A stretch of DNA of 60,540 nt, from the NCBI GenBank assembly GCA_016718655.1, contig JADKCV010000033.1, positions 1 through 60,540 on the forward strand, given 5' to 3'. This stretch comes from Flavobacteriales bacterium (GTDB lineage Bacteria > Bacteroidota > Bacteroidia > Flavobacteriales_F > PHOS-HE28). The translations under genes were made by a program, and so were the position numbers. Position 1 is the first letter of the stretch, and each line of letters opens with the position of its first letter. Below the pieces are notes generated by a model. It was not told where the DNA came from and did no database searches. It saw only the letters and a list, made by a program, of their open reading frames with translations. Positions 1 through 7,206 of the stretch are shown here, piece by piece.

Positions 1-566
1 TGGATGATGTTGTCGGTTCCAAGCTGTGCCGCGCTGATCGTGGACGCCCTCGCGCCCTGAACTTGGGAGCATGTTGGTGCGGGGGCTTCGGGAGTTGATG
101 CTTGCGGCCGTGCGGTCCTGTGTTGGTGTTTGCGGTGGTAGAGGTGGTGATTGTCATTCACGAGCGCTTTTTCCACTTTTTGGCGGCAAAAGTGGAGCAA
201 AGCTGCCACGATGAAGCCCAGCTTGTGTTCGGTCTGGTGGATGATGGTGTCGGTTCCAAGCTGTGCCGCGCTGATCGTGGACGCCCTCGCGCCCTGAACT
301 TGGGAACGGGTTGGTGCGGGGGCTTCGGGAGTTGATGCTTGCGGCCGTGCGCTCCTTTGCCGGTGTTTGGGGTGTAGGTGTGATGCTTATCATTCAAGAG
401 ATCCTTTTTCCACGTGTTGGCGGTAAAAAGCCGCCACGATCAAAGCCCGGCTTGTGTTCGGTCTGGGGGATGATGGTGACGGTCCAAGCTGTGCCGCGCT
501 GATCGTGGACGCCCTCGCGCCCTGAACGTGGGAACACGTTGGTGCGGGGGCTTCGGGGTTTGGTGT
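1..566. repeat. Tandem intergenic repeat, units of 237 and 229 bp
   Basis: Three successive copies of one unit start near 1, 238 and 467; the last is cut short where the amidohydrolase gene ends. Each unit shares a block beginning with the TGATGGTG-like start and running through CTGTGCCGCGCTGATCG, and a second block around GGTGCGGGGGCTTCGG. The first unit contains a hairpin at 173-195 (CCACTTTT, 7-nt loop, AAAAGTGG), only partly kept in the second. No frame is conserved between copies, so the repeat is probably non-coding. It may continue beyond the left edge of the window. Confidence 0.75.
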
Positions 567-1322
567 TCACGGCTGTGCAGTATTGTTGATGGCGCGCAAC
601 ACGTCCAAGAAGCCTTGGACGAGTTGGCGGGTGTGGGTGTAGGAGGCGCTGCGGGTGGAGGTGCCGGGTTCGAGGTACAGTGCGCGGTTCACCTCCAGCA
701 TGATGGAGCGTACGCGCGGATCGGTGCCGTACCACGGGGTGGGCACGAGGGTGCCGCTGTAGGGCTGGTCGATGGCGAGGGTGTGGCCGTGCGCGGCGAA
801 GTGGTCCACGGCGGCGGCGATGAGGGCGGGTGGGGTATGTAGCGGGTGGGTGCCGATGCTGAAGGCGGGTCGCCCGGGACGGCGGTCGAGGTCGCGGAGC
901 AGGGGCGTGTCCGGGAAGGAGTGGCAGTCCACCAGGAGCGCGGTACCGTACCGCTCCAGTTGCTGTTGCACGGCGGCGCGCAGGCGGGCGTGGTGCGGCA
1001 GGTAGTAGGTGTGGAGGAGGTGCGTGCGCAGGTCGGCGTCCACCTGGCGCAAGGGCAGGCCGCTGTCCGTGTGGGTGTAGAACACGCCCATGCCGGCGGC
1101 GGCCATCACCTCGTGGGCATCGTCGGGGAACCGTTCCACGTCGCAGAAGATGCGGGAGAAGGGTGCGGTGATGGCGGTGTCCGTGGGGTTGCCGAAAAGG
1201 TGGTCGGTGTGCCAGTCGGTGAGCAGGAGCTGCTCGTGCTGGAGCGCGGCCTCATCCACGAGGTAGCCCGTGCGGAGGGGAATAGCGGTGGCGGCGTGGG
1301 GGATGTGGAGGAGGAGCGGCAT
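567..1322 (-). CDS. N-formylglutamate amidohydrolase family protein
   Basis: This 251-residue protein resembles the N-formylglutamate amidohydrolase (FGase) family, zinc-type cytoplasmic hydrolases that release formate from N-formyl-glutamate or similar N-acyl amino acids, often in histidine breakdown. Visible family features are the N-terminal LHIPHAA segment (residues 5-11), DVERFPDD near residue 62, a DCHSFPD motif near residue 130 that supplies a metal ligand, and a late MLEVNRALYLEPG segment. The length is normal. No other histidine-degradation gene lies nearby, so the physiological substrate is open. The frameshifted unknown gene at 1350-1920 lies 27 nt upstream on the same strand and may be co-transcribed. 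Confidence 0.85.
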   Translation of the reverse strand: MPLLLHIPHAATAIPLRTGYLVDEAALQHEQLLLTDWHTDHLFGNPTDTAITAPFSRIFCDVERFPDDAHEVMAAAGMGVFYTHTDSGLPLRQVDADLRTHLLHTYYLPHHARLRAAVQQQLERYGTALLVDCHSFPDTPLLRDLDRRPGRPAFSIGTHPLHTPPALIAAAVDHFAAHGHTLAIDQPYSGTLVPTPWYGTDPRVRSIMLEVNRALYLEPGTSTRSASYTHTRQLVQGFLDVLRAINNTAQP

Positions 1323-1349
1323 GGTCTGTTCGGTATTGCTGTGGGGTGT

Positions 1350-1920
1350 TCAATTGCGGTCCCAGTTCGCACCCTCCACCCACTTCCCGGGCCGCCCTTG
1401 CGCGGCATGGAAGAGGAGCAGCAGGAGCTGCCATTCGTATTCGCGGTCGGTGGTGGGCAGGGCGATGCGCACCGCGGGCAGGGTGGCATGGGCGCGCAGC
1501 CAGGTCACTTCGCGGTGGAAGCAGTGGGGGTGGTCCCAAGGCAGGGCGCTCAGGGGCACGGTGGTGGCGCTGGTGCGTGTGTGAGCGGTGTGCAGGGCGT
1601 CGTCCATGTGCTGGAGGAAGGCCTGGGTGCCGGGGTCGTCGGGCGGTAGGGCGCGCAACAACGGGGGCAGCAGGGCGGCCAGCCGGGTGGCGTGGTCATG
1701 GAGGCCGCGCAGCGGCAGTGCGCGCTTCTCATCACCAGGGGTCCTTCCAGGTCGAGGCCGCTTTGGGCCGCGAAGGCGGGCAGGAAGAGCTTTCGTGCAG
1801 CAGCCCGTAGAAAGTGCACGGTTACACCACCAGCTGGCGACGGTTGCGCAGGAGTTCGCGGCCAGTGATGCGCCGGCCCTGGTGTTCAATGGTGAAAAGT
1901 GGTCGTTCGAGCGTGTTCAT
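1350..1920 (-). pseudogene. Frameshifted gene of unknown function upstream of the amidohydrolase
   Basis: No single frame is open, but a continuous protein of about 190 residues can be followed across three frames. It starts at ATG 1918-1920 (MNTLERPLFTIEHQGR), meets a stop at 1822-1824, continues in a second frame from about 1820 (HFLRAAARKLFLPAFAAQSG), and from about 1730 in a third frame (GLHDHATRLAALLPPLLRAL) to the stop at 1350. Two single-base shifts are therefore needed. It lies 27 nt upstream of the amidohydrolase and is probably part of its operon. I do not recognise the family. The shifts may be real decay or assembly errors. Confidence 0.5.
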
Positions 1921-1956
1921 GGGTGTGGGATGTTCGGGTGACAGGGTGCCCAGCAG

Positions 1957-1981
1957 GTACCCTGAGGCTCTCGAAGGGTAC
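1957..1981. repeat. REP-like hairpin in the 1921-2259 intergenic stretch
   Basis: GTACCCT (1957-1963) pairs with AGGGTAC (1975-1981) around an 11-nt loop. The core, CCCTGAGGCTCTCGAAGGG, resembles the dispersed CCTGAGnnTGTCGAAGG element seen in many bacterial genomes. I see no gene or other signal in the rest of 1921-2259 apart from the probable promoter just before 2260. Confidence 0.45.
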
Positions 1982-2259
1982 GTGGTGGGTAGTGGAACAT
2001 CCAGGAACAGCGGAGCCGGGGCGCCGGAATGGCGGTGCCGCGCGAACACAGAATAGGATGGGGGTCTTCGACCTTGGTTGACCGCATGGGGCCCACATCA
2101 TTTGCCCACCGTGGCGTCGTTACCCGGTTGGTGTCGGCCAGCTTGCGCTGGACGAGCTCTGGATGCTTGGTGCGAAGATAGGGGGCTGCGCTCGTTCGGC
2201 CGTGCCCCGAAGTGACGGTACGCACCGCAAGCACCTCGTCCCTGTCGTTACTTGGTGGC

Positions 2260-2703
2260 ATGAAAGCATCCTTCCACCTCCGCACCGGGTCCCGCGTGTG
2301 GCGATCCATCGCCGTCGTGCTGGCCGTTGGTCCCCTGTTCGCCGTGCATGCGCAACAACCGGATGCCCTTGCGACGCTCACCACGGGTGGCAACCAACCG
2401 TGGAAGGTGATCGGCAATGCCGCCGCACCCAAGTGCGCTCCGGGGGATGCCACCTACACCTTCAGTGCGAAGCAGGTGGTGGTGGGGCAGTGCACGGGTG
2501 GTGCATGGACGAACCGCACGGAGCCCATGGACACGTGGAGTGCCAACGGCAAGAGCGGCATCGCGTTCGGCGGTGCGCGGTACGAGGTGAAGGCCCTGCC
2601 CGCCTCGGCGCCGGCCTGCAAGGGCAATGCGACCTGCGTGCGGCTGGCCACGGTGCCGGACGGTAAGTCGGACGCCACACGCACCCTCTACCTCACCCGC
2701 TGA
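2260..2703 (+). CDS. Small secreted protein, lipocalin-like (tentative)
   Basis: This 147-residue protein starts at ATG 2260, chosen because it gives a clean signal peptide (basic start, hydrophobic SIAVVLAVGPLFAVHA, then AQQPD). An upstream ATG at 2212 in the same frame would bury it. The mature part has paired cysteines and the order W-K-V-I-G ... C.PGD..YTF ... V.GQC..G.W, which recalls small Bacteroidota lipocalin-like domains, but I cannot prove the family. A -7-like TTACTTG box ends 5 nt before the start. It overlaps the next gene by one base (TGATG), so the two are probably translationally coupled. Confidence 0.6.
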   Translation: MKASFHLRTGSRVWRSIAVVLAVGPLFAVHAQQPDALATLTTGGNQPWKVIGNAAAPKCAPGDATYTFSAKQVVVGQCTGGAWTNRTEPMDTWSANGKSGIAFGGARYEVKALPASAPACKGNATCVRLATVPDGKSDATRTLYLTR

Positions 2704-3176
2704 TGGAACCGCGACCCGCACGCCGCACGTGGGACCTCACCAAGGTGGTGACGCCCCTGCTGACGGTACTGGGCATCTCGGTGGGTGCCTGGCAGTTCAG
2801 CAGCCAGATGAGCCATGAGAGCACCATGGAGTTCAGCCGCAGCATGTACAACAAGAAGCTGCAGGCCTACGAGGAAGTGGGCAAGGCCGTGGGCGACCTG
2901 CTGGTGGTGCCGCACGATGAGCAGCTGTGGATCAGTGCGGCGGACACGCTCGCCTTCGACAGTTGCCTGGAGCGCTTCCGCACCTGCTACTGGAGCGTGC
3001 TGCCCTTGGTGGAGGATTCCGTGGTGGAAACGGCGATGATCCAGTTCAAGGACATGGCGCGCTTCTACCGCCGCGGGGAGAACGACTACCACGACCTGGC
3101 GCGCGAAGGCATGCACCTGATGAACGCGTGCAACCATTCGCTGGAGCGGCACTGGCGGAAGAAGCAGGGGGAGTGA
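2703..3176 (+). CDS. Hypothetical membrane-anchored protein, one TM segment
   Basis: The 157-residue product has a basic N-terminus, one hydrophobic segment (about residues 14-32, VVTPLLTVLGISVGAWQF) and then a mostly helical, charged domain (QAYEEVGKAVGDLL, DSCLERFRTCYWSVL, NACNHSLERHWRKK). It probably sits in the inner membrane, but which side the helical domain faces is not decided by the sequence. It overlaps the preceding secreted-protein gene by one base, so the two form a small operon. I do not recognise a family or function. Confidence 0.6.
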   Translation: MEPRPARRTWDLTKVVTPLLTVLGISVGAWQFSSQMSHESTMEFSRSMYNKKLQAYEEVGKAVGDLLVVPHDEQLWISAADTLAFDSCLERFRTCYWSVLPLVEDSVVETAMIQFKDMARFYRRGENDYHDLAREGMHLMNACNHSLERHWRKKQGE

Positions 3177-3279
3177 GGGCGCACGCGGAGGCGCCCGTGC
3201 GTTCCGGGTTCCCGCCGATGGCCTACCTTCGAGTACCTGTGCGACCATGCGTTCCTGCACCGGAAGATCGATCCCTGCC

Positions 3280-4347
3280 ATGCGCCACCTGCTCCCCTTC
3301 GTTGCCCTGCTGGCCGCACTGCCCGCAGTGGCCCAGCCCGGCCCCTTCCTGCCCGGCGATCTGCAGTATACGCTGCATGTGTGTACGGACACGTCCTATG
3401 CCACCTTGCAGGGTGAGGCCGGTCCGGGTGAGGTGGCGGACCTTGATGCGATCAACCGGGGCTGTCTGGTGGGCAACGAGCTGAACGGGGTGTGGATGCA
3501 TGTGCAGGTGGCCACGGCCGGGCAGCTGGCCTTCACGCTGACGCCAGCGGTGTCGGGTGATCTCGACTTCGGGGTGTGGGGGCCGTTCAGCGCTCCGGTC
3601 ACCGCCTTGGTGGCACCGCCGGTGCGATGCAGTTATGCTGCCGGAAATGGGGCCACCGGAATGAACTACACGGCCATGGACCTGAGCGAATTCGCAGGGG
3701 GTGATCGCTGGGTGCGCTACCTGGATGTGCTGCCGGGCGAATGGTACATGGTGTATATCAACCAATTCTCCTCGATGGGTTTGAACTTCGCCTTGACCTG
3801 GGACCTGCAGGGCGGTGCTTCGCTGGCCTGCCTGGAGGCTCCGGTGGCGGACTTCACAGGGCCGGTGGGGCCCGTTCTGTCCGGTTCCTTGGTGGACTTC
3901 ACGGACATCAGTATCAATCACCCGTACGCTTGGTACTGGCAGTTCCCCACGGGTGTGCCGGCCACCAGCCTGGAGCCCGATCCGCAGGGCATCGTGTTCA
4001 CCACCCCGGGGTGCCACCCGGTGCAGCTGACGGTGTACAACGCGGTGGGCAGTTCCACCACCACGGTACCCTGTGCGGTGGAGGTGGAGGTGAACACGGG
4101 CGTGGCGTCGGTGGATCCGGCGGCCTTCGTGCTGCGGCAGGAGGCGGGCCTGCTGCGGGTGTTACCTGTGGACGCGTCGCGGGTGGCCGAGGTGCGTGTG
4201 GTGGACCTGCGCGGTCGCGTGGTGGCCATTACGACAGGCGCTGGCGAACAGGTGGTGCCATTGGGGAACATCACCCCCGGTGTGTATGCGGTGGAGGTGG
4301 TGCAGGATGGTATCCGCACGACACGGGCGGTGGCGTTTGGGCACTAG
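3280..4347 (+). CDS. Secreted PKD-domain protein with T9SS type A sorting domain
   Basis: The 355-residue product starts with MRHLLPFVALLAALPAVAQ, a signal peptide ending before QPGPF; the in-frame ATG at 3247 would put 11 extra residues before it. A first domain (about 20-190) has the LDFGVWGPF / YMVYINQFS pattern of Bacteroidota secreted proteins. A PKD-like domain follows (about 195-270, VDFTDISINHPYAWYWQFPTG ... PGCHPVQLTVYN). The last 75 residues form a type A sorting domain (VRVVDLRGRVVA ... ITPGVYAVEVVQDG). The protein should be exported by the type IX system and kept on the cell surface or released. A TACCTTCG box lies at 3224-3231. Confidence 0.8.
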   Translation: MRHLLPFVALLAALPAVAQPGPFLPGDLQYTLHVCTDTSYATLQGEAGPGEVADLDAINRGCLVGNELNGVWMHVQVATAGQLAFTLTPAVSGDLDFGVWGPFSAPVTALVAPPVRCSYAAGNGATGMNYTAMDLSEFAGGDRWVRYLDVLPGEWYMVYINQFSSMGLNFALTWDLQGGASLACLEAPVADFTGPVGPVLSGSLVDFTDISINHPYAWYWQFPTGVPATSLEPDPQGIVFTTPGCHPVQLTVYNAVGSSTTTVPCAVEVEVNTGVASVDPAAFVLRQEAGLLRVLPVDASRVAEVRVVDLRGRVVAITTGAGEQVVPLGNITPGVYAVEVVQDGIRTTRAVAFGH

Positions 4348-4374
4348 CAGCCATCTCAACAAAGCCCTTCGGTC

Positions 4375-4870
4375 TGCGCCGGGGTCTTTCGCGGCCATCC
4401 ATCTCCCGCGGAACGGGACATGTCGGTTGCGCAACCCGTACAGCACGGCCTGCTATGCGCGGGTCCGCCTCCCGGAAGGCAGGCTTCGCTTGGCTGCAAA
4501 ACTCCTACTACCGGCCTACCGGAGCTACGGTGTGCGCACCTCATTCAAAGGGCCAACGGCCCGATACATAGGAGCCCATGGCAACTGCGCCGGGGTCTTT
4601 TACGGCCATCCATCTCCCGCAGAACGGGACATGCCGGTTGCGCAACCCGTACAGCACGGCCTGCTTTGCGTGGGCCTGCCTCCCGAAAGCAGGTTTCGCG
4701 CCCCTACCTGTCGGCAGGTCGACTGGTCGCAGAACTCCTACAGCCTGCCTACCGGATCTCCGGTGTGCGCACCTCATTCAAAGGGCCAACGGCCCGATAC
4801 ATAGGAGCCCATGGCAACGCCATGGGCTTCGAACGGGCGCGTTCAGAGCGGGCTGAAGGCCCGATACATA
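4375..4870. repeat. Tandem 211-233 bp repeats ending in REP-like hairpins
   Basis: Two long units begin with TGCGCCGGGGTCTTT at 4375 and 4586. Each ends in the same hairpin GGGCC-AAC-GGCCC followed by GATACAT (4550-4569 and 4782-4801). The second unit carries about 22 extra bases including ACCTGTCGGCAGGT. A third, shortened unit ends with a variant hairpin GGGCTGAAGGCCCGATACAT at 4850-4869, directly downstream of the transposase gene. A perfect 9-bp palindrome GCCCATGGC-AAC-GCCATGGGC lies at 4807-4827. The hairpin-plus-invariant-tail design is that of REP sequences mobilised by RAYT transposases. Confidence 0.7.
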
Positions 4871-5481
4871 CCGGATCGATGCGTTCAGGCACGACCTCAG
4901 TCCCACACATAGCGTTCGTCGAATTCGACCCCGTGCTCGGTAAGGAAGGATCGATACTCTTCTTGAAAACCCGCGATATGATGGTGTTCTTCTTGGTTGT
5001 CGATATACGCTAGAAGCCGATGGAGCCCCATGTAGTTGACGGATAGCGCAGCGTATCCTTTTTGCCAAGCGAATTGTTCCAATGCCTGGTCCTGTTCCTT
5101 GATCCAACGAGAGGAACTCGTCTTCACCTTCTGTACCAGGTCGGCCACGGTTATCGTTCGTGACAGACGGATCGCCAAATGAACATGATCTTCCACTCCC
5201 CCTACGCGATAGCACTCGCATCGCTCCAGTTCCCGCACCGTGCTCGCCATGTAAGCATGAAGGCGTTGCCGGATGGGAACCTTCAGCCAAGGATGGCGAT
5301 GCTTGGTACTGAACACAAGGTGAATAATGACATTACCAAGGGACTGAGGCATGGGTAAGGTGATCCTGGTGAATGAACGAAGATCGCACGAGTGGCTATT
5401 GATCTGGTGACAACGAGCTTGATGTATCGGGCCTTCAGCCCTCACCTGACGAACATGCGACACAACCCATGGCGTTGCCAT
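4807..5481. mobile_element. RAYT/REP-like element with mirrored ends around a Y1 transposase
   Basis: The transposase gene is enclosed by an exact 20-bp inverted repeat, GGGCTGAAGGCCCGATACAT at 4850-4869 and its reverse complement at 5422-5441. About 22 nt further out on both sides lies the CCATGGC / GCCAT palindrome (4807-4827 and 5465-5481), so the two ends mirror each other over roughly 60 bp. This matches elements in which a REP-associated tyrosine transposase is flanked by inverted REPs. The extra REP copies to the left suggest repeated local activity. Confidence 0.7.
4897..5352 (-). CDS. tnpA: IS200-like / REP-associated Y1 tyrosine transposase
   Basis: The 151-residue protein covers the whole Y1-transposase domain and starts at MPQSLGNVIIHLVFSTKHR; the longer reading frame upstream has no family resemblance. 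The HUH metal-binding pair is H56-V-H58 (in VEDHVHLA), the catalytic tyrosine is Y116 (LLAYIDNQ) with Q120 four residues later, as in IS200/IS605 TnpA. These enzymes cut and join single-stranded DNA at hairpins through a 5'-phosphotyrosine link. There is no TnpB accessory gene. The mirrored REP-like hairpins on both sides favour a REP-associated (RAYT) role over a plain IS200 copy. Confidence 0.88.
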   Translation of the reverse strand: MPQSLGNVIIHLVFSTKHRHPWLKVPIRQRLHAYMASTVRELERCECYRVGGVEDHVHLAIRLSRTITVADLVQKVKTSSSRWIKEQDQALEQFAWQKGYAALSVNYMGLHRLLAYIDNQEEHHHIAGFQEEYRSFLTEHGVEFDERYVWD

Positions 5482-5722
5482 TTGCAGGGCCCCGGCGGGC
5501 GAGGTGGGGGGGGCCCCCCGCCCCCCCGGCCCGACGCCCCGGCGCCCGGGGGTATATGGTCAGGCCTTCAGCCTTCCACTCGTTCGGTGCTGGCATGTGT
5601 AAACTCCGTCGCTACCGGCGGCAGGCCTGTTGGTCTGGTGATCCAACCTTGTTCCAAGCGGCACATAGGCACATGTTGTAACGAAGCGCACTACCAAGCG
5701 CCAGCGGGATGCCATCATGTAC
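5482..5722. other. Gene-free stretch with extreme G/C run and a degenerate REP copy
   Basis: The stretch from about 5507 to 5553 is almost pure G and C, with a run of eight G, six C and another seven C in close succession, able to form very stable foldbacks. At 5551-5575 a degraded version of the REP core (GGCCTTCAGCC) follows. I see no gene here. The homopolymers are a likely place for sequencing or assembly error. Confidence 0.5.
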
Positions 5723-6310
5723 TCACGGCAGCACTTCCACCACCACCTCGTTCCTGCGCCCGATGAGGCGGTAGGGCGGGTCGTAACCCAGTAGGCTCCA
5801 CTGGCCGGTGTGGGCGATGCCTTCGCGTTGCAGGGCAGCGAAGAGCAGGTCCTTGTATTCGACGATGCGTTCGTCGTTGGCGAAGCCGCTGAAGGTGATG
5901 GCGGCGAGGGTGCGTTCGCGCTCGGTGCTGAAGCGCACCGCGGCATCGTTGGGCGCGGGCAGATCCTTGGGGTCGTGCGCGGCGGGCAGCATGAACTTCA
6001 TGGTGACGGTGCTGTCCATTTCCATCTCCACGGGCGAGGTCATGGCGATCTTCTGTCCGGTGGCGTTGCCGCCGAAGATGTAGCCGGCGAGGGTGCGGAA
6101 GCCTTGGCCACTGTTGGCGCGGTAGGTATCGCCCGCCATGGTGACGGTGATGAAGTTGGCCGTGGCGTAGCGGCGCACCTCGAAGTCGGGGTAGGCCTTG
6201 ACGACCTGGTAGGGCAGTGTTTCGGTCTGGCGCACTTGTCCGTGGGCCCACAGTTGCGAAGCAGCAAGGATCACCGCCAAGGCGATGGCGACGATGAGGA
6301 GTGTTTTCAT
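5723..6310 (-). CDS. SOUL family haem-binding-like protein, membrane anchored
   Basis: The 195-residue protein starts at ATG 6308-6310, giving an N-terminal hydrophobic anchor or signal (MKTLLIVAIALAVILAASQ). The remainder matches the SOUL/HBP family: PYQVVKAYPDFEVRRY near residue 35, a FRTLAGYIFGGN block, the family hallmark KIAMTSPVEME near residue 90, and a late LLGYDPPYRLIGRRNEV. SOUL proteins bind haem or related tetrapyrroles weakly; the bacterial role is unknown. The longer ORF upstream of this start has no domain content. Confidence 0.88.
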   Translation of the reverse strand: MKTLLIVAIALAVILAASQLWAHGQVRQTETLPYQVVKAYPDFEVRRYATANFITVTMAGDTYRANSGQGFRTLAGYIFGGNATGQKIAMTSPVEMEMDSTVTMKFMLPAAHDPKDLPAPNDAAVRFSTERERTLAAITFSGFANDERIVEYKDLLFAALQREGIAHTGQWSLLGYDPPYRLIGRRNEVVVEVLP

Positions 6311-6420
6311 GGGGGCCACCAAGAAGAACACTTGCGCGGTGCGGATGTTCAGTGGGTGCGTGTTCAGCGCTCCAAGGCCACTGCGGAGGTTCGTCTTCGG
6401 GAGGAGCTGTGTTGTACGTT

Positions 6421-6470
6421 CCAACCCACCGCCGGGCCCCCCTAGGTACGAGGGGAACTTGCGGGGTTGG
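6421..6470. repeat. Short inverted-repeat element between two genes
   Basis: CCAACCC at 6421-6427 pairs with GGGTTGG at 6464-6470. The interior CCGCCGGG...ACGAGGGGA resembles the arms of the larger inverted repeat at 7046-7164, so the two look like copies of one dispersed element. Confidence 0.5.
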
Positions 6471-6513
6471 AAAGGTCAATGCCGAAGTGCGGACGCATTC
6501 CCCGGCCCACTTG

Positions 6514-6521
6514 TTTCTTTG
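6514..6521 (+). promoter_or_regulatory. Probable -7 box close to the GNAT gene start
   Basis: TTTCTTTG fits the Bacteroidota -7 consensus TAnnTTTG at seven of eight positions and ends 4 nt before ATG 6526. If used, transcription would start at or very near the start codon, making the message leaderless. Confidence 0.35.
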
Positions 6522-6525
6522 CTGA

Positions 6526-6966
6526 ATGCGGCTCGTCCCCATTCCCGTTGACACATTGCCCGAGCTGGCCCCCGCTGCGCACACGCCCTTCACCGAGGCC
6601 ATGTGCCAAGGCAACCACGCGTTCTACAAGCAGGTGGGCTTCGCTCCTCCATGGATCGCCTACATCGCAGTGGGAACGCACGAGGCCTTAGGCGTGTGTG
6701 CGTTCAAGGGTGGGCCTAGCAACAACTGTGTGGAGATCGCCTACGGCACGCACCCCGGTCATGAAGGCCAAGGCGTCGCCACGCGCATGGCCTTGGAACT
6801 GGTCCGCATCGCTCGCGCGACCGATCCACGGGTAGGCATCATCGCCCGGACATTGCCGGAGGACAACCCCTCCACGAGCGTGCTGCGGAAGTGCGGCTTC
6901 GTTCAGGTTCGTGAAGCGGTCGATGAGGAAGTGGGTGTGGTATGGGAGTGGGAGTTGCCCGGCTGA
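6526..6966 (+). CDS. GNAT family N-acetyltransferase
   Basis: This 146-residue protein has the GNAT fold order. A central strand (EIAYGTHPGH) leads into the acetyl-CoA pyrophosphate loop GHEGQGVATRM (about residues 74-84), followed by a helix (ALELVRIARA) and the motif-B-like block EDNPSTSVLRKCGFVQV (about 111-127). The family transfers acetyl groups from acetyl-CoA to amines; the substrate cannot be read from sequence. The gene stands alone between two inverted-repeat elements and is divergent from the SOUL gene. Confidence 0.85.
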   Translation: MRLVPIPVDTLPELAPAAHTPFTEAMCQGNHAFYKQVGFAPPWIAYIAVGTHEALGVCAFKGGPSNNCVEIAYGTHPGHEGQGVATRMALELVRIARATDPRVGIIARTLPEDNPSTSVLRKCGFVQVREAVDEEVGVVWEWELPG

Positions 6967-7045
6967 TCGTCCGGTTCTCACCTGTGCTCGGGGTGTAGCG
7001 ATGAAGATCCCGGATGGTCGCTCCGGTACGTGCTGTGTTGAAGGT

Positions 7046-7164
7046 CCCAAACCTCCGCCGGGTCTCCCGAAGCACGAGGGGACCCTGCGGCTATGGAAGT
7101 TCGTCTTCGGAGGGTGTTCATGAGACCGCAGGGTCCCCTACGGGAGACCGCTGCTGAGGTTTGG
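7046..7164. repeat. Large imperfect inverted repeat (MITE-like or terminator)
   Basis: The left arm, 7046-7090, contains CCGCCGGGTCTCCCG and CGAGGGGACCCTGCGG. The right arm, 7126-7164, contains CCGCAGGGTCCCCT and CGGGAGACC and ends in GAGGTTTGG. The arms pair over most of 39-45 nt around a loop of about 35 nt. The similar short element at 6421-6470 makes a dispersed non-autonomous repeat more likely than a simple terminator, though it could stop transcription from both converging genes. Confidence 0.6.
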
Positions 7165-7206
7165 TCTCCGCACTTCGGTTCTTGCGGTATCCGAACGGCG
7201 AAGCGC

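Noticed and set aside
4375..4870. Possible CRISPR array
   Set aside because: The repeats are over 200 bp, similar along their whole length and have no unique spacers; there are no cas genes.
4420..5013. Plus-strand ORFs of about 200 residues in the repeat region
   Set aside because: They run through tandem repeats and end inside the antisense of the transposase gene; composition is not protein-like.
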